Shown here in pieces: positions 14,760 to 25,412 of a stretch of 64,000 nt of DNA (the first letter of the stretch is position 1; every line of letters starts with the position of its first letter). The DNA lies in NCBI GenBank assembly GCA_964036315.1, contig OZ038479.1:62439304-62503303 (forward strand), written 5' to 3'. The position numbers and the translations under genes are program-made. Under the pieces are notes generated by a model. The model was not told the DNA's origin. It searched no databases and saw nothing but the letters and a program-made list of their open reading frames with translations. This DNA comes from Acanthosepion esculentum (lineage: Eukaryota; Mollusca; Cephalopoda; Sepiida; Sepiidae).

Positions 14760-17660
14760 TTTCAAATGAAAACGAAGAAAACAAATGAAAATATTGCATA
14801 TTTTGATAATTTTCAAATGAAAACGAAGAAAACAAAGGAAAATATTGCATATTTTGATCATTTTCAAATGAAAACGAAGAAAACAATTGAAAATATTGCA
14901 TATTTTGAACATTTTCAAATGAAAACGAAGAAAACAAATGAAAATATTGCATATTTTGATCATTTTCAAATGAAAATGCTGAAAACAAATGAAAATATTG
15001 CATATTTTGATCATTTTCAAATGAAAACGAAAAAACAAATGAAAATATTGCATATTTTGACAAATTTCAAATGAAAACGACGAAAACAAATGAAAATATT
15101 GCATATTTTGATCATTTTCAAATGAAAATGCTGAAAACAAATGAAAATATTGCATATTTTGATCATTTTCAAATGAAAACGAAGAAAACAAATGAAAATA
15201 TTGAATATTTTGCTCATTTTCAAATGAAAACGAAGAAAACAAATGAAAATATTGCATATTTTGATCATTTTCAAATGAAAACGAAGAAAACAATTGAAAA
15301 TATTGCATATTTTGATCATTTTCAAATGAAAACGAAGAAAACAAATGAAAATATTGCATATTTTGATCATTTTCAAATGTAAATGCTGACAACAAATGAG
15401 AATATTGCATATTTTGAACATTTTCAAATGAAAACGAAGAAAACAAATGAAAATATTGCATATTTTGATCATTTTCAAATGAAAATGCTGAAAACAAATG
15501 AAAATATTGCATATTTTGATCATTTTCAAATGAAAACGAAGAAAACAAATGAAAATATTGCAAATTTTGATCATTTTCAAATGAAAACGAAGAAAACAAA
15601 TGAAAATATTGCATATTTTGATCATTTTCAAATGAAAACGACGAAAACAAATGAAAATATTGCATATTTTGATAATTTTCAAATGAAAATGCTGAAAACA
15701 AATGAAAATATTGCATATTTTGATCATTTTCAAATGAAAACGAAGAAAACAAATGAAAATATTGCATATTTTGATCATTTTCAAATGAAAACGAAGAAAA
15801 CAAATGAAAATATTGCATATTTTGATCATTTTCAAATGAAAACGAAGAAAACAAATGAAAATATTGCATATTTTGATCATTTTCAAATGAAAATGCTGAA
15901 AACAAATGAAAATATTGCATATTTTGATCATTTTCAAATGAAAACGAAGAAAACAAATGAAAATATTGCATATTTTGATCATTTTCAAATGAAAATGCTG
16001 AAAACAAATGAGAATATTGCATATTTTGAACATTTTCAAATGAAAACGAAGAAAAGAAATGAAAATATTGCATACTTTGATCATTTTCAAATGAAAATGC
16101 TGAAAAGAAATGAAAATATTGCATATTTTGCTCATTTTTAAATGAAAACGAAGAAAACAAATGAAAATATTGCATATTTTGATCATTTTCAAATGAAAAC
16201 GAAGAAAACAAATGAAAATATTGCATATTTTGAACATTTTCAAATGAAAACGAAGAAAACAAAGGAAAATATTGCATATTTTGATTATTTTCAAATGAAA
16301 ATGCTGAAAAGAAATGAAAATATTGCATATTTTGATCATTTTCAAATGAAAACGAAGAAAACAAATGAAAATATTGCATATTTGGATCATTTTCAAATGA
16401 AAATGCTGAAAACAAATGAAAATATTGCATATTTTGATCATTTTCAAATGAAAACGAAGAAAACAAATGAAAATATTGCATATTTTGATCATTTTCAAAT
16501 GAAAACGAAGAAAACAAATGAAAATATTGCATATTTTGATCATTTTCAAATGAAAACGAAGAAAACAAATGAAAATATTGCATATTTTGATCATTTTCAA
16601 ATGAAAACGAAGAAAACAAATGAAAATATTGCATATCTTGATCATTTTCAAATGAAAATGCTGAAAATAAATGAAAATATTGCATATATTGCTCATTTTC
16701 AAATGAAAACAAAGAAAACAAATGAAAATATTGCATATTTTGATCATTTTCAAATGAAAACGAAGAAAACAAATGAAAATATTGCATATTTTGAACATTT
16801 TCAAATGAAAACGAAGAAAACAAATGAAAATATTGCATATTTTGATCATTTTCAAATGAAAACGAAGAAAACAAATGAAAATATTGCATATTTTGATCAT
16901 TTTCAATTGAAAACGAAGAAAACAAATAAAAATATTGCATATTTTGATCATTTTCAAAAGAAAACGAAGAAAACAAATGAAAATATTGCATATTTTGATC
17001 ATTTTCAAATGAAAACGAAGAAAACAAATGAAAATATTGCATATTTTGAACATTTTCAAATGAAAACGAAGAAAACAAAGGAAAATATTGCATATTTTGA
17101 TCATTTTCAAATGAAAATGCTGAAAAGAAATGAAAATATTGCATATTTTGATCATTTTCAAATGAAAACGAAGAAAACAAATGAAAATATTGCATATTTG
17201 GATCATTTTCAAATGAAAATGCTGAAAACAAATGAAAATATTGCATATTTTGATCATTTTCAAATGAAAACGAAGGAAACAAATGAAAATATTGCATATT
17301 TTGATCATTTTCAAATGAAAACGAAGAAAACAAAGGAAAATATTGCATATTTTGATCATTTTCAAATGAAAATGCTGAAAACAAATGAAAATATTGCATA
17401 TTTTGATCATTTTCAAATGAAAACGAAGAAAACAAATGAAAATATTGCATATTTTGATCATTTTCAATTGAAAACGAAGAAAACAAATAAAAATATTGCA
17501 TATTTTGATCATTTTCAAATGAAAACGAAGAAAACAAATGAAAATATTGCATATTTTGATAATTTCAAATGAAAACGAAGAAAACAAATGAAAATATTGC
17601 ATATTTTGATCATTTTCAAATGAAAATGCTGAAAACAAATGAAAATATTGCATATTTTGA
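14760..17660. repeat. Right partner of the 8.9-kb-spaced satellite duplication
   Basis: Partner of the segment at about 5850-8700, with the same order of variant monomers and the same stop-bearing and deleted monomers. Two differences were noticed: one extra monomer near 15.9 kb, and AAGAAATG at 16051 where the left copy has AAAGGAAAA. Confidence 0.85.
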
Positions 17661-20600
17661 TCATTTTCAAAAGAAAACAAAGAAAACAAATGAAAATATT
17701 GCATATTTTGATCATTTTCAAATGAAAATGCTGAAAACAAATGAGAATATTGCATATTTTGAACATTTTCAAATGAAAACGAAGAAAACAAAGGAAAATA
17801 TTGCATATTTTGATCATTTTCAAATGAAAATGCTGAAAAGAAATGAAAATATTGCATATTTTGCTCATTTTCAAATGAAAACGAAGAAAACAAATGAAAA
17901 TATTGCATATTTTGATCATTTTCAAATGAAAACGAAGAAAACAAATGAAAATATTGCATATTTTGAACATTTTCAAATGAAAACGAAGAAAACAAAGGAA
18001 AATATTGCATATTTTGATTATTTTCAAATGAAAATGCTGAAAAGAAATGAAAATATTGCATATTTTCATCATTTTCAAATGAAAACGAAGAAAACAAATG
18101 AAAATATTGCATATTTGGATCATTTTCAAATGAAAATGCTGAAAACAAATGAAAATATTGCATATATTGCTCATTTTCAAATGAAAACGAAGAAAACAAA
18201 TGAAAATATTGCATATTTTTATCATTTTCAAATGAAAACGAAGAAAACAAATGAAAATATTGCATATTTTGATCATTTTCAAATGAAAATGCTGAAAACA
18301 AATGAAAATATTGCATATTTTGATCATTTTCAAATGAAAACGAAGAAAACAAATGAAAATATTGCATATTTGGATGATTTTCAAATGAAAATGCTGAAAA
18401 CAAATGAAAATATTGCATATTTTGATCATTTTCAAATGAAAACGAAGAAAACAAATGAAAATATTGCATATTTTGAACATTTTCAAATGAAAACGAAGAA
18501 AACAAAGGAAAATATTGCATATTTTGATCATTTTCAAATGAAAATGCTGAAAAGAAATGAAAATATTGCATATTTTGATCATTTTCAAATGAAAACGAAG
18601 AAAACAAATGAAAATATTGCATATTTGGATCATTTTCAAATGAAAATGCTGAAAACAAATGAAAATATTGCATATTTTGATCATTAACAAATGAAAACGA
18701 AGAAAACAAATGAAAATATTGCATATTTTGATCATTTTCAATTGAAAACGAAGAAAACAAATAAAAATATTGCATATTTTGATCATTTTCAAATGAAAAC
18801 GAAGAAAACAAATGAAAATATTGCATATTTTGATCATTTTCAAATGAAAACGAAGAAAACAAATGAAAATATTGCATATTTTGAACATTTTCAAATGAAA
18901 ACGAAGAAAACAAAGGAAAATATTGCATATTTTGATCATTTTCAAATGAAAATGCTGAAAAGAAATGAAAATATTGCATATTTTGATCATTTTCAAATGA
19001 AAACGAAGAAAACAAATGAAAATATTGCATATTTGGATCATTTTCAAATGAAAATGCTGAAAACAAATGAAAATATTGCATATTTTGATCATTTTCAAAT
19101 GAAAACGAAGAAAACAAATGAAAATATTGCATATTTTGATCATTTTCAAATGAAAACGAAGAAAACAAAGGAAAATATTGCATATTTTGATCATTTTCAA
19201 ATGAAAACGAAGAAAACAAATGAAAATATTGCATATTTTGATCATTTTCAAATGAAAATGCTGAAAACAAATGAAAATATTGCATATTTTGATCATTTTC
19301 AAATGAAAACGAAGAAAACAAATGAAAATATTGCATATTTTGATCATTTTCAAATGAAAATGCTGAAAACAAATGAGAATATTGCATATTTTGAACATTT
19401 TCAAATGAAAACGAAGAAAACAAAGGAAAATATTGCATATTTTGATCATTTTCAAATGAAAATGCTGAAAAGAAATGAAAATATTGCATATTTTGATCAT
19501 TTTTAAATGAAAACGAAGAAAACAAATGAAAATATTGCATATTTCGATCATTTTCAAATGAAAACGAAGAAAACAAATGAAAATATTGCATATTTTGAAC
19601 ATTTTCAAATGAAAACGAAGAAAACAAAGGAAAATATTGCATATTTTGATTATTTTCAAATGAAAATGCTGAAAAGAAATGAAAATATTGCATATTTTGA
19701 TCATTTTCAAATGAAAACGAAGAAAACAAATGAAAATATTGCATATTTGGATCATTTTCAAATGAAAATGCTGAAAACAAATGAAAATATTGCATATTTT
19801 GATCATTTTCAAATGAAAACGAAGAAAACAAATGAAAATATTGCATATTTTGATCATTTTCAAATGAAAACGAAGAAAACAAATGAAAATATTGCATATT
19901 TTGATCATTTTCAAATGAAAACGAAGAAAACAAATGAAAATATTGCATATTTTGATCATTTTCAAATGAAAACGAAGAAAACAAATGAAAATATTGCATA
20001 TCTTGATCATTTTCAAATGAAAATGCTGAAAACAAATGAAAATATTGCATATATTGCTCATTTTCAAATGAAAACAAAGAAAACAAATGAAAATATTGCA
20101 TATTTTGATCATTTTCAAATGAAAACGAAGAAAACAAATGAAAATATTGCATATTTTGATCATTTTCAATTGAAAACGAAGAAAACAAATAAAAATATTG
20201 CATATTTTGATCATTTTCAAATGAAAACGAAGAAAACAAATGAAAATATTGCATATTTTGATAATTTCAAATGAAAACGAAGAAAACAAATGAAAATATT
20301 GCATATTTTGATCATTTTCAAATGAAAATGCTGAAAACAAATGAAAATATTGCATATTTTGATCATTTTCAAATGAAAACGAAGAAAACAAATGAAAATA
20401 TTGCATATTTTGATCATTTTCAATTGAAAACGAAGAAAACAAATAAAAATATTGCATATTTTGAACATTTTCAAATGAAAACGAAGAAAACAAAGGAAAA
20501 TATTGCATATTTTGATTATTTTCAAATGAAAATGCTGAAAAGAAATGAAAATATTGCATATTTTCATCATTTTCAAATGAAAATGCTGAAAACAAATGAA

Positions 20601-23235
20601 AATATTTCATATTTAGATCATTTTCAAATGAAAACGAAGAAAACAAATGAAAATATTGCATATTTTGATCATTTTCAAATGAAAATGCTGAAAACAAATG
20701 AAAATATTGCATATATTGCTCATTTTCAAATGAAAACGAAGAAAACAAATGAAAATATTGCATATTTTTATCATTTTCAAATGAAAACGAAGAAAACAAA
20801 TGAAAATATTGCATATTTTGATCATTTTCAAATGAAAATGCTGAAAACAAATGAAAATATTGCATATTTTGATCATTTTCAAATGAAAACGAAGAAAACA
20901 AATGAAAATATTGCATATTTGGATGATTTTCAAATGAAAATGCTGAAAACAAATGAAAATATTGCATATTTTGATCATTTTCAAATGAAAACGAAGAAAA
21001 CAAATGAAAATATTGCATATTTTGAACATTTTCAAATGAAAACGAAGAAAACAAAGGAAAATATTGCATATTTTGATCATTTTCAAATGAAAATGCTGAA
21101 AAGAAATGAAAATATTGCATATTTTGATCATTTTCAAATGAAAACGAAGAAAACAAATGAAAATATTGCATATTTGGATCATTTTCAAATGAAAATGCTG
21201 AAAACAAATGAAAATATTGCATATTTTGATCATTAACAAATGAAAACGAAGAAAACAAATGAAAATATTGCATATTTTGATCATTTTCAATTGAAAACGA
21301 AGAAAACAAATAAAAATATTGCATATTTTGATCATTTTCAAATGAAAACGAAGAAAACAAATGAAAATATTGCATATTTTGATCATTTTCAAGTGAAAAC
21401 GAAGAAAACAAATGAAAATATTGCATATTTTGAACATTTTCAAATGAAAACGAAGAAAACAAAGGAAAATATTGCATATTTTGATCATTTTCAAATGAAA
21501 ATGCTGAAAACAAATGAAAATATTGCATATTTTGATCATTTTCAAATGAAAATGCTGAAAACAAATGAAAATATTGCATATTTTGATCATTTTCAAATGA
21601 AAACAAAGAAAACAAATGAAAATATTGCATATTTTGATCATTTTCAAATGAAAATGCTGAAAACAAATGAGAATATTGCATATTTTGAACATTTTCAAAT
21701 GAAAACGAAGAAAACAAAGGAAAATATTGCATATTTTGATCATTTTCAAATGAAAATGCTGAAAAGAAATGAAAATATTGCATATTTTGCTCATTTTCAA
21801 ATGAAAACGAAGAAAACAAATGAAAATATTGCATATTTTGATCATTTTCAAATGAAAACGAAGAAAACAAATGAAAATATTGCATATTTTGAACATTTTC
21901 AAATGAAAACGAAGAAAACAAAGGAAAATATTGCATATTTTGATTATTTTCAAATGAAAATGCTGAAAAGAAATGAAAATATTGCATATTTTCATCATTT
22001 TCAAATGAAAACGAAGAAAACAAATGAAAATATTGCATATTTGGATCATTTTCAAATGAAAATGCTGAAAACAAATGAAAATATTGCATATTTTGATCAT
22101 TAACAAATGAAAACGAAGAAAACAAATGAAAATATTGCATATTTTGATCATTTTCAATTGAAAACGAAGAAAACAAATAAAAATATTGCATATTTTGATC
22201 ATTTTCAAATGAAAACGAAGAAAACAAATGAAAATATTGCATATTTTGATCATTTTCAAATGAAAACGAAGAAAACAAATGAAAATATTGCATATTTTGA
22301 ACATTTTCAAATGAAAACGAAGAAAACAAAGGAAAATATTGCATATTTTGATCATTTTCAAATGAAAATGCTGAAAAGAAATGAAAATATTGCATATTTT
22401 GATCATTTTCAAATGAAAACGAAGAAAACAAATGAAAATATTGCATATTTGGATCATTTTCAAATGAAAATGCTGAAAACAAATGAAAATATTGCATATT
22501 TTGATCATTTTCAAATGAAAACGAAGAAAACAAATGAAAATATTGCATATTTTGATCATTTTCAAATGAAAACGAAGAAAACAAAGGAAAATATTGGATA
22601 TTTTGATCATTTTCAAATGAAAATGCTGAAAACAAATGAAAATATTGCATATTTTGATCATTTTCAAATGAAAACGAAGAAAACAAATGAAAATATTGCA
22701 TATTTTGATCATTTTCAATTGAAAACGAAGAAAACAAATAAAAATATTGCATATTTTGATCATTTTCAAATGAAAACGAAGAAAACAAATGAAAATATTG
22801 CATATTTTGATCATTTTCAAATGAAAACGAAGAAAACAAATGAAAATATTGCATATTTTGATCATTTTCAAATGAAAATGCTGAAAACAAATGAAAATAT
22901 TGCATATTTTGATCATTTTCAAATGAAAACGAAGAAAACAAATGAAAATATTGCATATTTTGATCATTTTCAAATGAAAATGCTGAAAACAAATGAGAAT
23001 ATTGCATATTTTGAACATTTTCAAATGAAAACGAAGAAAACAAAGGAAAATATTGCATATTTTGATCATTTTCAAATGAAAATGCTGAAAACAAATGAAA
23101 ATATTGCATATATTGCTCATTTTCAAATGAAAACGAAGAAAACAAATGAAAATATTGCATATTTTGATCATTTTCAAATGAAAACGAAGAAAACAAATGA
23201 AAATATTGCATATTTTGATCATTTTCAAATGAAAA

Positions 23236-23239
23236 CGAA
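23236..23239. repeat. Target-site duplication CGAA, left side of element copy 1
   Basis: CGAA precedes the LTR and recurs at 31645-31648 just after the right LTR. Joining the flanks at one CGAA restores an ordinary ACGAAG-class monomer. A 5-bp reading (ACGAA) is possible if the LTR is taken one base shorter. Confidence 0.85.
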
Positions 23240-23997
23240 TGTGAGACTACCCACCTCTGCAACTCGCTGCAAAAAGACACTGACCCCACGTCGTAGAATT
23301 TCTGTGCGGTGGATCGAGCGAGAGGTAGGCTCACAGGTAAAAGAAAAACACAACTACAAACTTGGGTAGGACGAAAAGAGGAGAGAAGGTGTGTGACCTT
23401 TTTGTGGATGATAACTCTTGGTTGATTCTCGGCTGGCGGAAAAAATATATCCTAACAATGTCCGGCTGCTAATGGGTCGCTCTTCGATGTTACGTGCTCC
23501 GGCCTAAATCAACCTTCCTCGAACCTAAACTAAGTCTAACTCCCCGTGGCCCAAAACGCTGCCGTATATATGGAGAATCCTATTTCCTCATTTCCGGACA
23601 AGGGACACCCACGAATAAACCCATAACTTTTTCATGACCATTTCTCTCTTTGAAGAAAGTGGACATAAAACTATTTCTTAGCCTAGCTGACTCCGATTCA
23701 GGGACATTAAATTCAAACCCTTTTAAGTTTTGACCAGAGCCGGTCTTTTTCCTATCTTAGTATTTTGACAAGTACTTAACACTTATCTACCCTTTTCGCC
23801 ATATGTTTTTATCTAGATTCCTAATCTAATCATTTGGTCTTGAAGTTTGATGCCCAGGTCAAATCTAACTAATCTTCTCGCACATATGTGTGCGCGCGCA
23901 CGCACACACAGATGTGGGGGTGTATATATACACACACACAGATGTGCGGGCGCACACACACACACGTGTGCGCATATATCCGACTCATAGTGTCACA
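23240..23997 (-). repeat. 3' LTR of element copy 1 (758 bp)
   Basis: Begins TGTGAGACTACCC and ends AGTGTCACA on the plus strand. It is the 3' LTR because the genes run leftward. Relative to the right LTR it has AAAAAGACAC for ACAAAGACAC near 23272, lacks a TAAC near 23456, and has ATTAAATTC for ATTGAATTC near 23707. A TATATAT run at 23565-23571, about 430 bp into the LTR in element sense, is a possible core-promoter element, unproven. The inner end carries a CA/TG-rich tract. Confidence 0.95.
23879..23978. repeat. Alternating purine-pyrimidine (CA/TG, CG, TA) tract in the LTR
   Basis: About 100 bp dominated by CACACA, TGTGCGCGCG, TATATATA and CACACACGTGTG. In element sense it lies at the very start of the LTR (U3). 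The same tract is in the other LTRs near 31526-31625, 36970-37070 and 44617-44716. Such sequence can adopt Z-DNA; whether it does so here is unknown. Confidence 0.75.
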
Positions 23998-23999
23998 CA

Positions 24000-24007
24000 C
24001 CTCCCCC
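24000..24007 (-). promoter_or_regulatory. Polypurine tract (plus-strand DNA primer site), copy 1
   Basis: On the minus strand the run GGGGGAGG lies two bases from the 3' LTR boundary (GGGGGAGG-TG-LTR). This is the expected place and composition for the primer of second-strand DNA synthesis. Confidence 0.8.
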
Positions 24008-24969
24008 AATCATCTTTGTCATTTATTTCATAAATTACACAAAAATTTCAACAACAATGAGACACTATGCATCTCCCCCTGCACATTATGACCCTGCTCG
24101 GGCGTCCCCGAAGAGAATACAATAATGTACAGGTCACAAAAACAAATTACCACAGAATTCACAACAATTATCGCCACTCATCAGAGGTGGACAACAGGTT
24201 TCAACAATACAATATGAGAATATGTATTCTCGGCCGAGGAGAAAACAAAATAAAAATATACAACACAAAAAAAAAAAAAAAAAAAAAAATATACAGACAA
24301 CAACAACCGAAATTACAAGGATTTCAAAGGGTTTCGGTCATCCCCTAACAAAATAAAACAACGGCATAGCCAACACTGAACTGGGGTGGTTGGGATCATC
24401 CACCCCTTACAACACTAACATACATATAAGGAGAGAGGAAGAAAAAAAATTGTTGGTTTCAGTCCTTCCACTTTGCTTTCCTGCGAACAATTTTGAGGGG
24501 CTCCTGACTCATTCCTATTCCGCAATCCAGGAGGACTTTTCGATTCACCTCCAACATCATTCAATTTTTCAACATTTCGCGCCTCCCCCCCAACAAACAC
24601 AGGGGAATTTTAACCACCCCTATCCAAATATTCAGGAGTATTTTTCGGCTTATCTCCCCTTTTCCTTACGACGTGGGAACATCATAATTTCCGCAGTTCT
24701 TTCGGTGTCGTAACAGGAATAATGTTTTTGGAAAGCATTGTGGAATTCACTCCTCCACCAGGGATCTTCACTACCCCCTGTACAAAACCACAAACTCTCT
24801 CCCTGTGTTTACTGGGTATGTCAACATGACTGACTTCCCATCCATCCATCACACCATCTACATACAACAACACAAAAAAAAAAAAAGAGAAAAAAAAATG
24901 TTCACCTTCAATGGTTAAGCTTGGCGAGTTTTACTTTTTTTTTTTTTTTTTTTTTTTCTTTTTCTTTCC
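24008..24969 (-). other. Element 3' region without a convincing gene, copy 1
   Basis: About 960 bp between the membrane-anchor-like frame and the polypurine tract. It holds an A-run of 23 (24267-24289), a T-run (about 24935-24957) and several short open frames without recognisable domains. Two minus-strand frames of about 60 codons (24415-24600 and 24682-24873) resemble nothing I know. It occupies the place where an env gene would sit in some gypsy elements, and it may be env-derived or plain 3' untranslated sequence. Confidence 0.6.
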
Positions 24970-25218
24970 TTAGTCATTCGTTTTTATGACGCCAAGTTGT
25001 AGCGGCTTTGTAAGTGGTGACTCCACTGAGCATGCAGTGTCCGATTGGTCCATAATTGGGAAAACTATACTGTCTTTTGTTTCCTTGGTCCCTGCTATCC
25101 TGACTGACATTCCATCTTGGTCACTATGTCTCTTTTCTGGCATATTTCTAATCCTACATCTTATCAACCACTGCCTTCCCCGGATTATCAATATCACTAC
25201 AATTACAATTACGACCAT
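24970..25218 (-). CDS. Short frame with N-terminal membrane-anchor-like segment, copy 1
   Basis: An 82-codon minus-strand frame that I do not recognise. Residues 2-12 are almost entirely Val and Ile, enough for a membrane segment. They are followed by a basic stretch (RGRQW, RCRIR) and about 55 polar residues. This is the layout of a C-terminal membrane anchor plus cytoplasmic tail of an envelope protein. It overlaps the preceding 38-codon signal-peptide-like frame by 10 bp in another frame. It may be the remnant of a deleted or frameshifted env gene, or a chance frame. Copy 2 has the same frame at 38061-38309. Confidence 0.35.
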   Translation of the reverse strand: MVVIVIVVILIIRGRQWLIRCRIRNMPEKRHSDQDGMSVRIAGTKETKDSIVFPIMDQSDTACSVESPLTKPLQLGVIKTND

Positions 25219-25325
25219 GTAATCACCACTTCTGTGGACTTTTTAAAAATGGTGCTCTGACTGCGCCTCCACGCACCAATTGGCATCATCAGAATGAGCA
25301 GTAGCAGGATCCTCTCTCCAGCCAT
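25209..25325 (-). CDS. 38-codon signal-peptide-like frame downstream of pol, copy 1
   Basis: The frame opens 87 bp after the gag-pol stop. It starts Met-Ala-Gly-Glu-Arg, followed by an uninterrupted hydrophobic core (ILLLLILMM) and a small-residue Ile-Gly-Ala stretch before Trp-Arg-Arg. This is a textbook signal-peptide profile: charged n-region, Leu-rich h-region and a possible cleavage after Ala18. It ends after 38 codons at TAA. Position and profile fit the first residues of an envelope-type protein, but almost no ectodomain follows in this frame. No splice signals were established. Function unproven. Confidence 0.4.
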   Translation of the reverse strand: MAGERILLLLILMMPIGAWRRSQSTIFKKSTEVVITWS

Positions 25326-25412
25326 TCTGTAATGCAATAGGATGCAGAGTTACTAGGGATGATCAGAGAAAACGACACTATACCCCCATTCCCATTCTAC
25401 TTCCTTCTATTC

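Larger units (their letters stand above)
1..23239. repeat. 51-bp satellite array, block 1
   Basis: Head-to-tail 51-bp monomers fill the whole stretch. Read from ATG, one monomer translates as MKTKKTNENIAYFDHFQ, and the class with ATGCTG instead of ACGAAG as MKMLKTNENIAYFDHFQ. The monomer is about 22% G+C. Block 1 is marked by variants AAGGAAAAT, AAGAAATG, TTGAACATT, TTGCTCATT, TTTGATTAT and CAATTGAAAA...AATAAAAAT. Monomers of unusual length include 32 bp (1882-1913), 42 bp (for example 3087-3128 and 3588-3629) and 48 bp (13248-13295). Longer duplications are superimposed. In 1-5.1 kb the marker ATGCTGACAAG recurs at 562, 2175 and 3891, giving periods near 1.6-1.7 kb. No non-satellite sequence was seen up to the LTR at 23240. 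A centromeric or other heterochromatic role is possible but not shown. Confidence 0.97.

Noticed and set aside
8554..15063. 2169-codon minus-strand open frame in the satellite
   Set aside because: Same by-product of the 51-bp period on the opposite strand. It switches between two unrelated repeat peptides where a small indel occurs, which a real repeat protein would not tolerate.
1..23239. CRISPR-like regular repeats
   Set aside because: There are no unique spacers between repeats, the whole 51-bp unit is repeated, no cas genes are present, and the context is eukaryotic.
17515..23334. Minus-strand frame starting in the LTR and continuing through satellite
   Set aside because: A chance join of an LTR frame with the open satellite frame. 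Kept only as a note on possible readout transcription.
23888..24091. 67-codon plus-strand frame rich in Thr-His-Thr
   Set aside because: Translation of the CA/TG tract at the LTR end; low complexity and antisense to the element.
24008..24969. Complete env gene in the 3' region
   Set aside because: No frame longer than about 90 codons, and no recognisable fusion peptide or cleavage site. Only short signal-peptide-like and anchor-like pieces are present.
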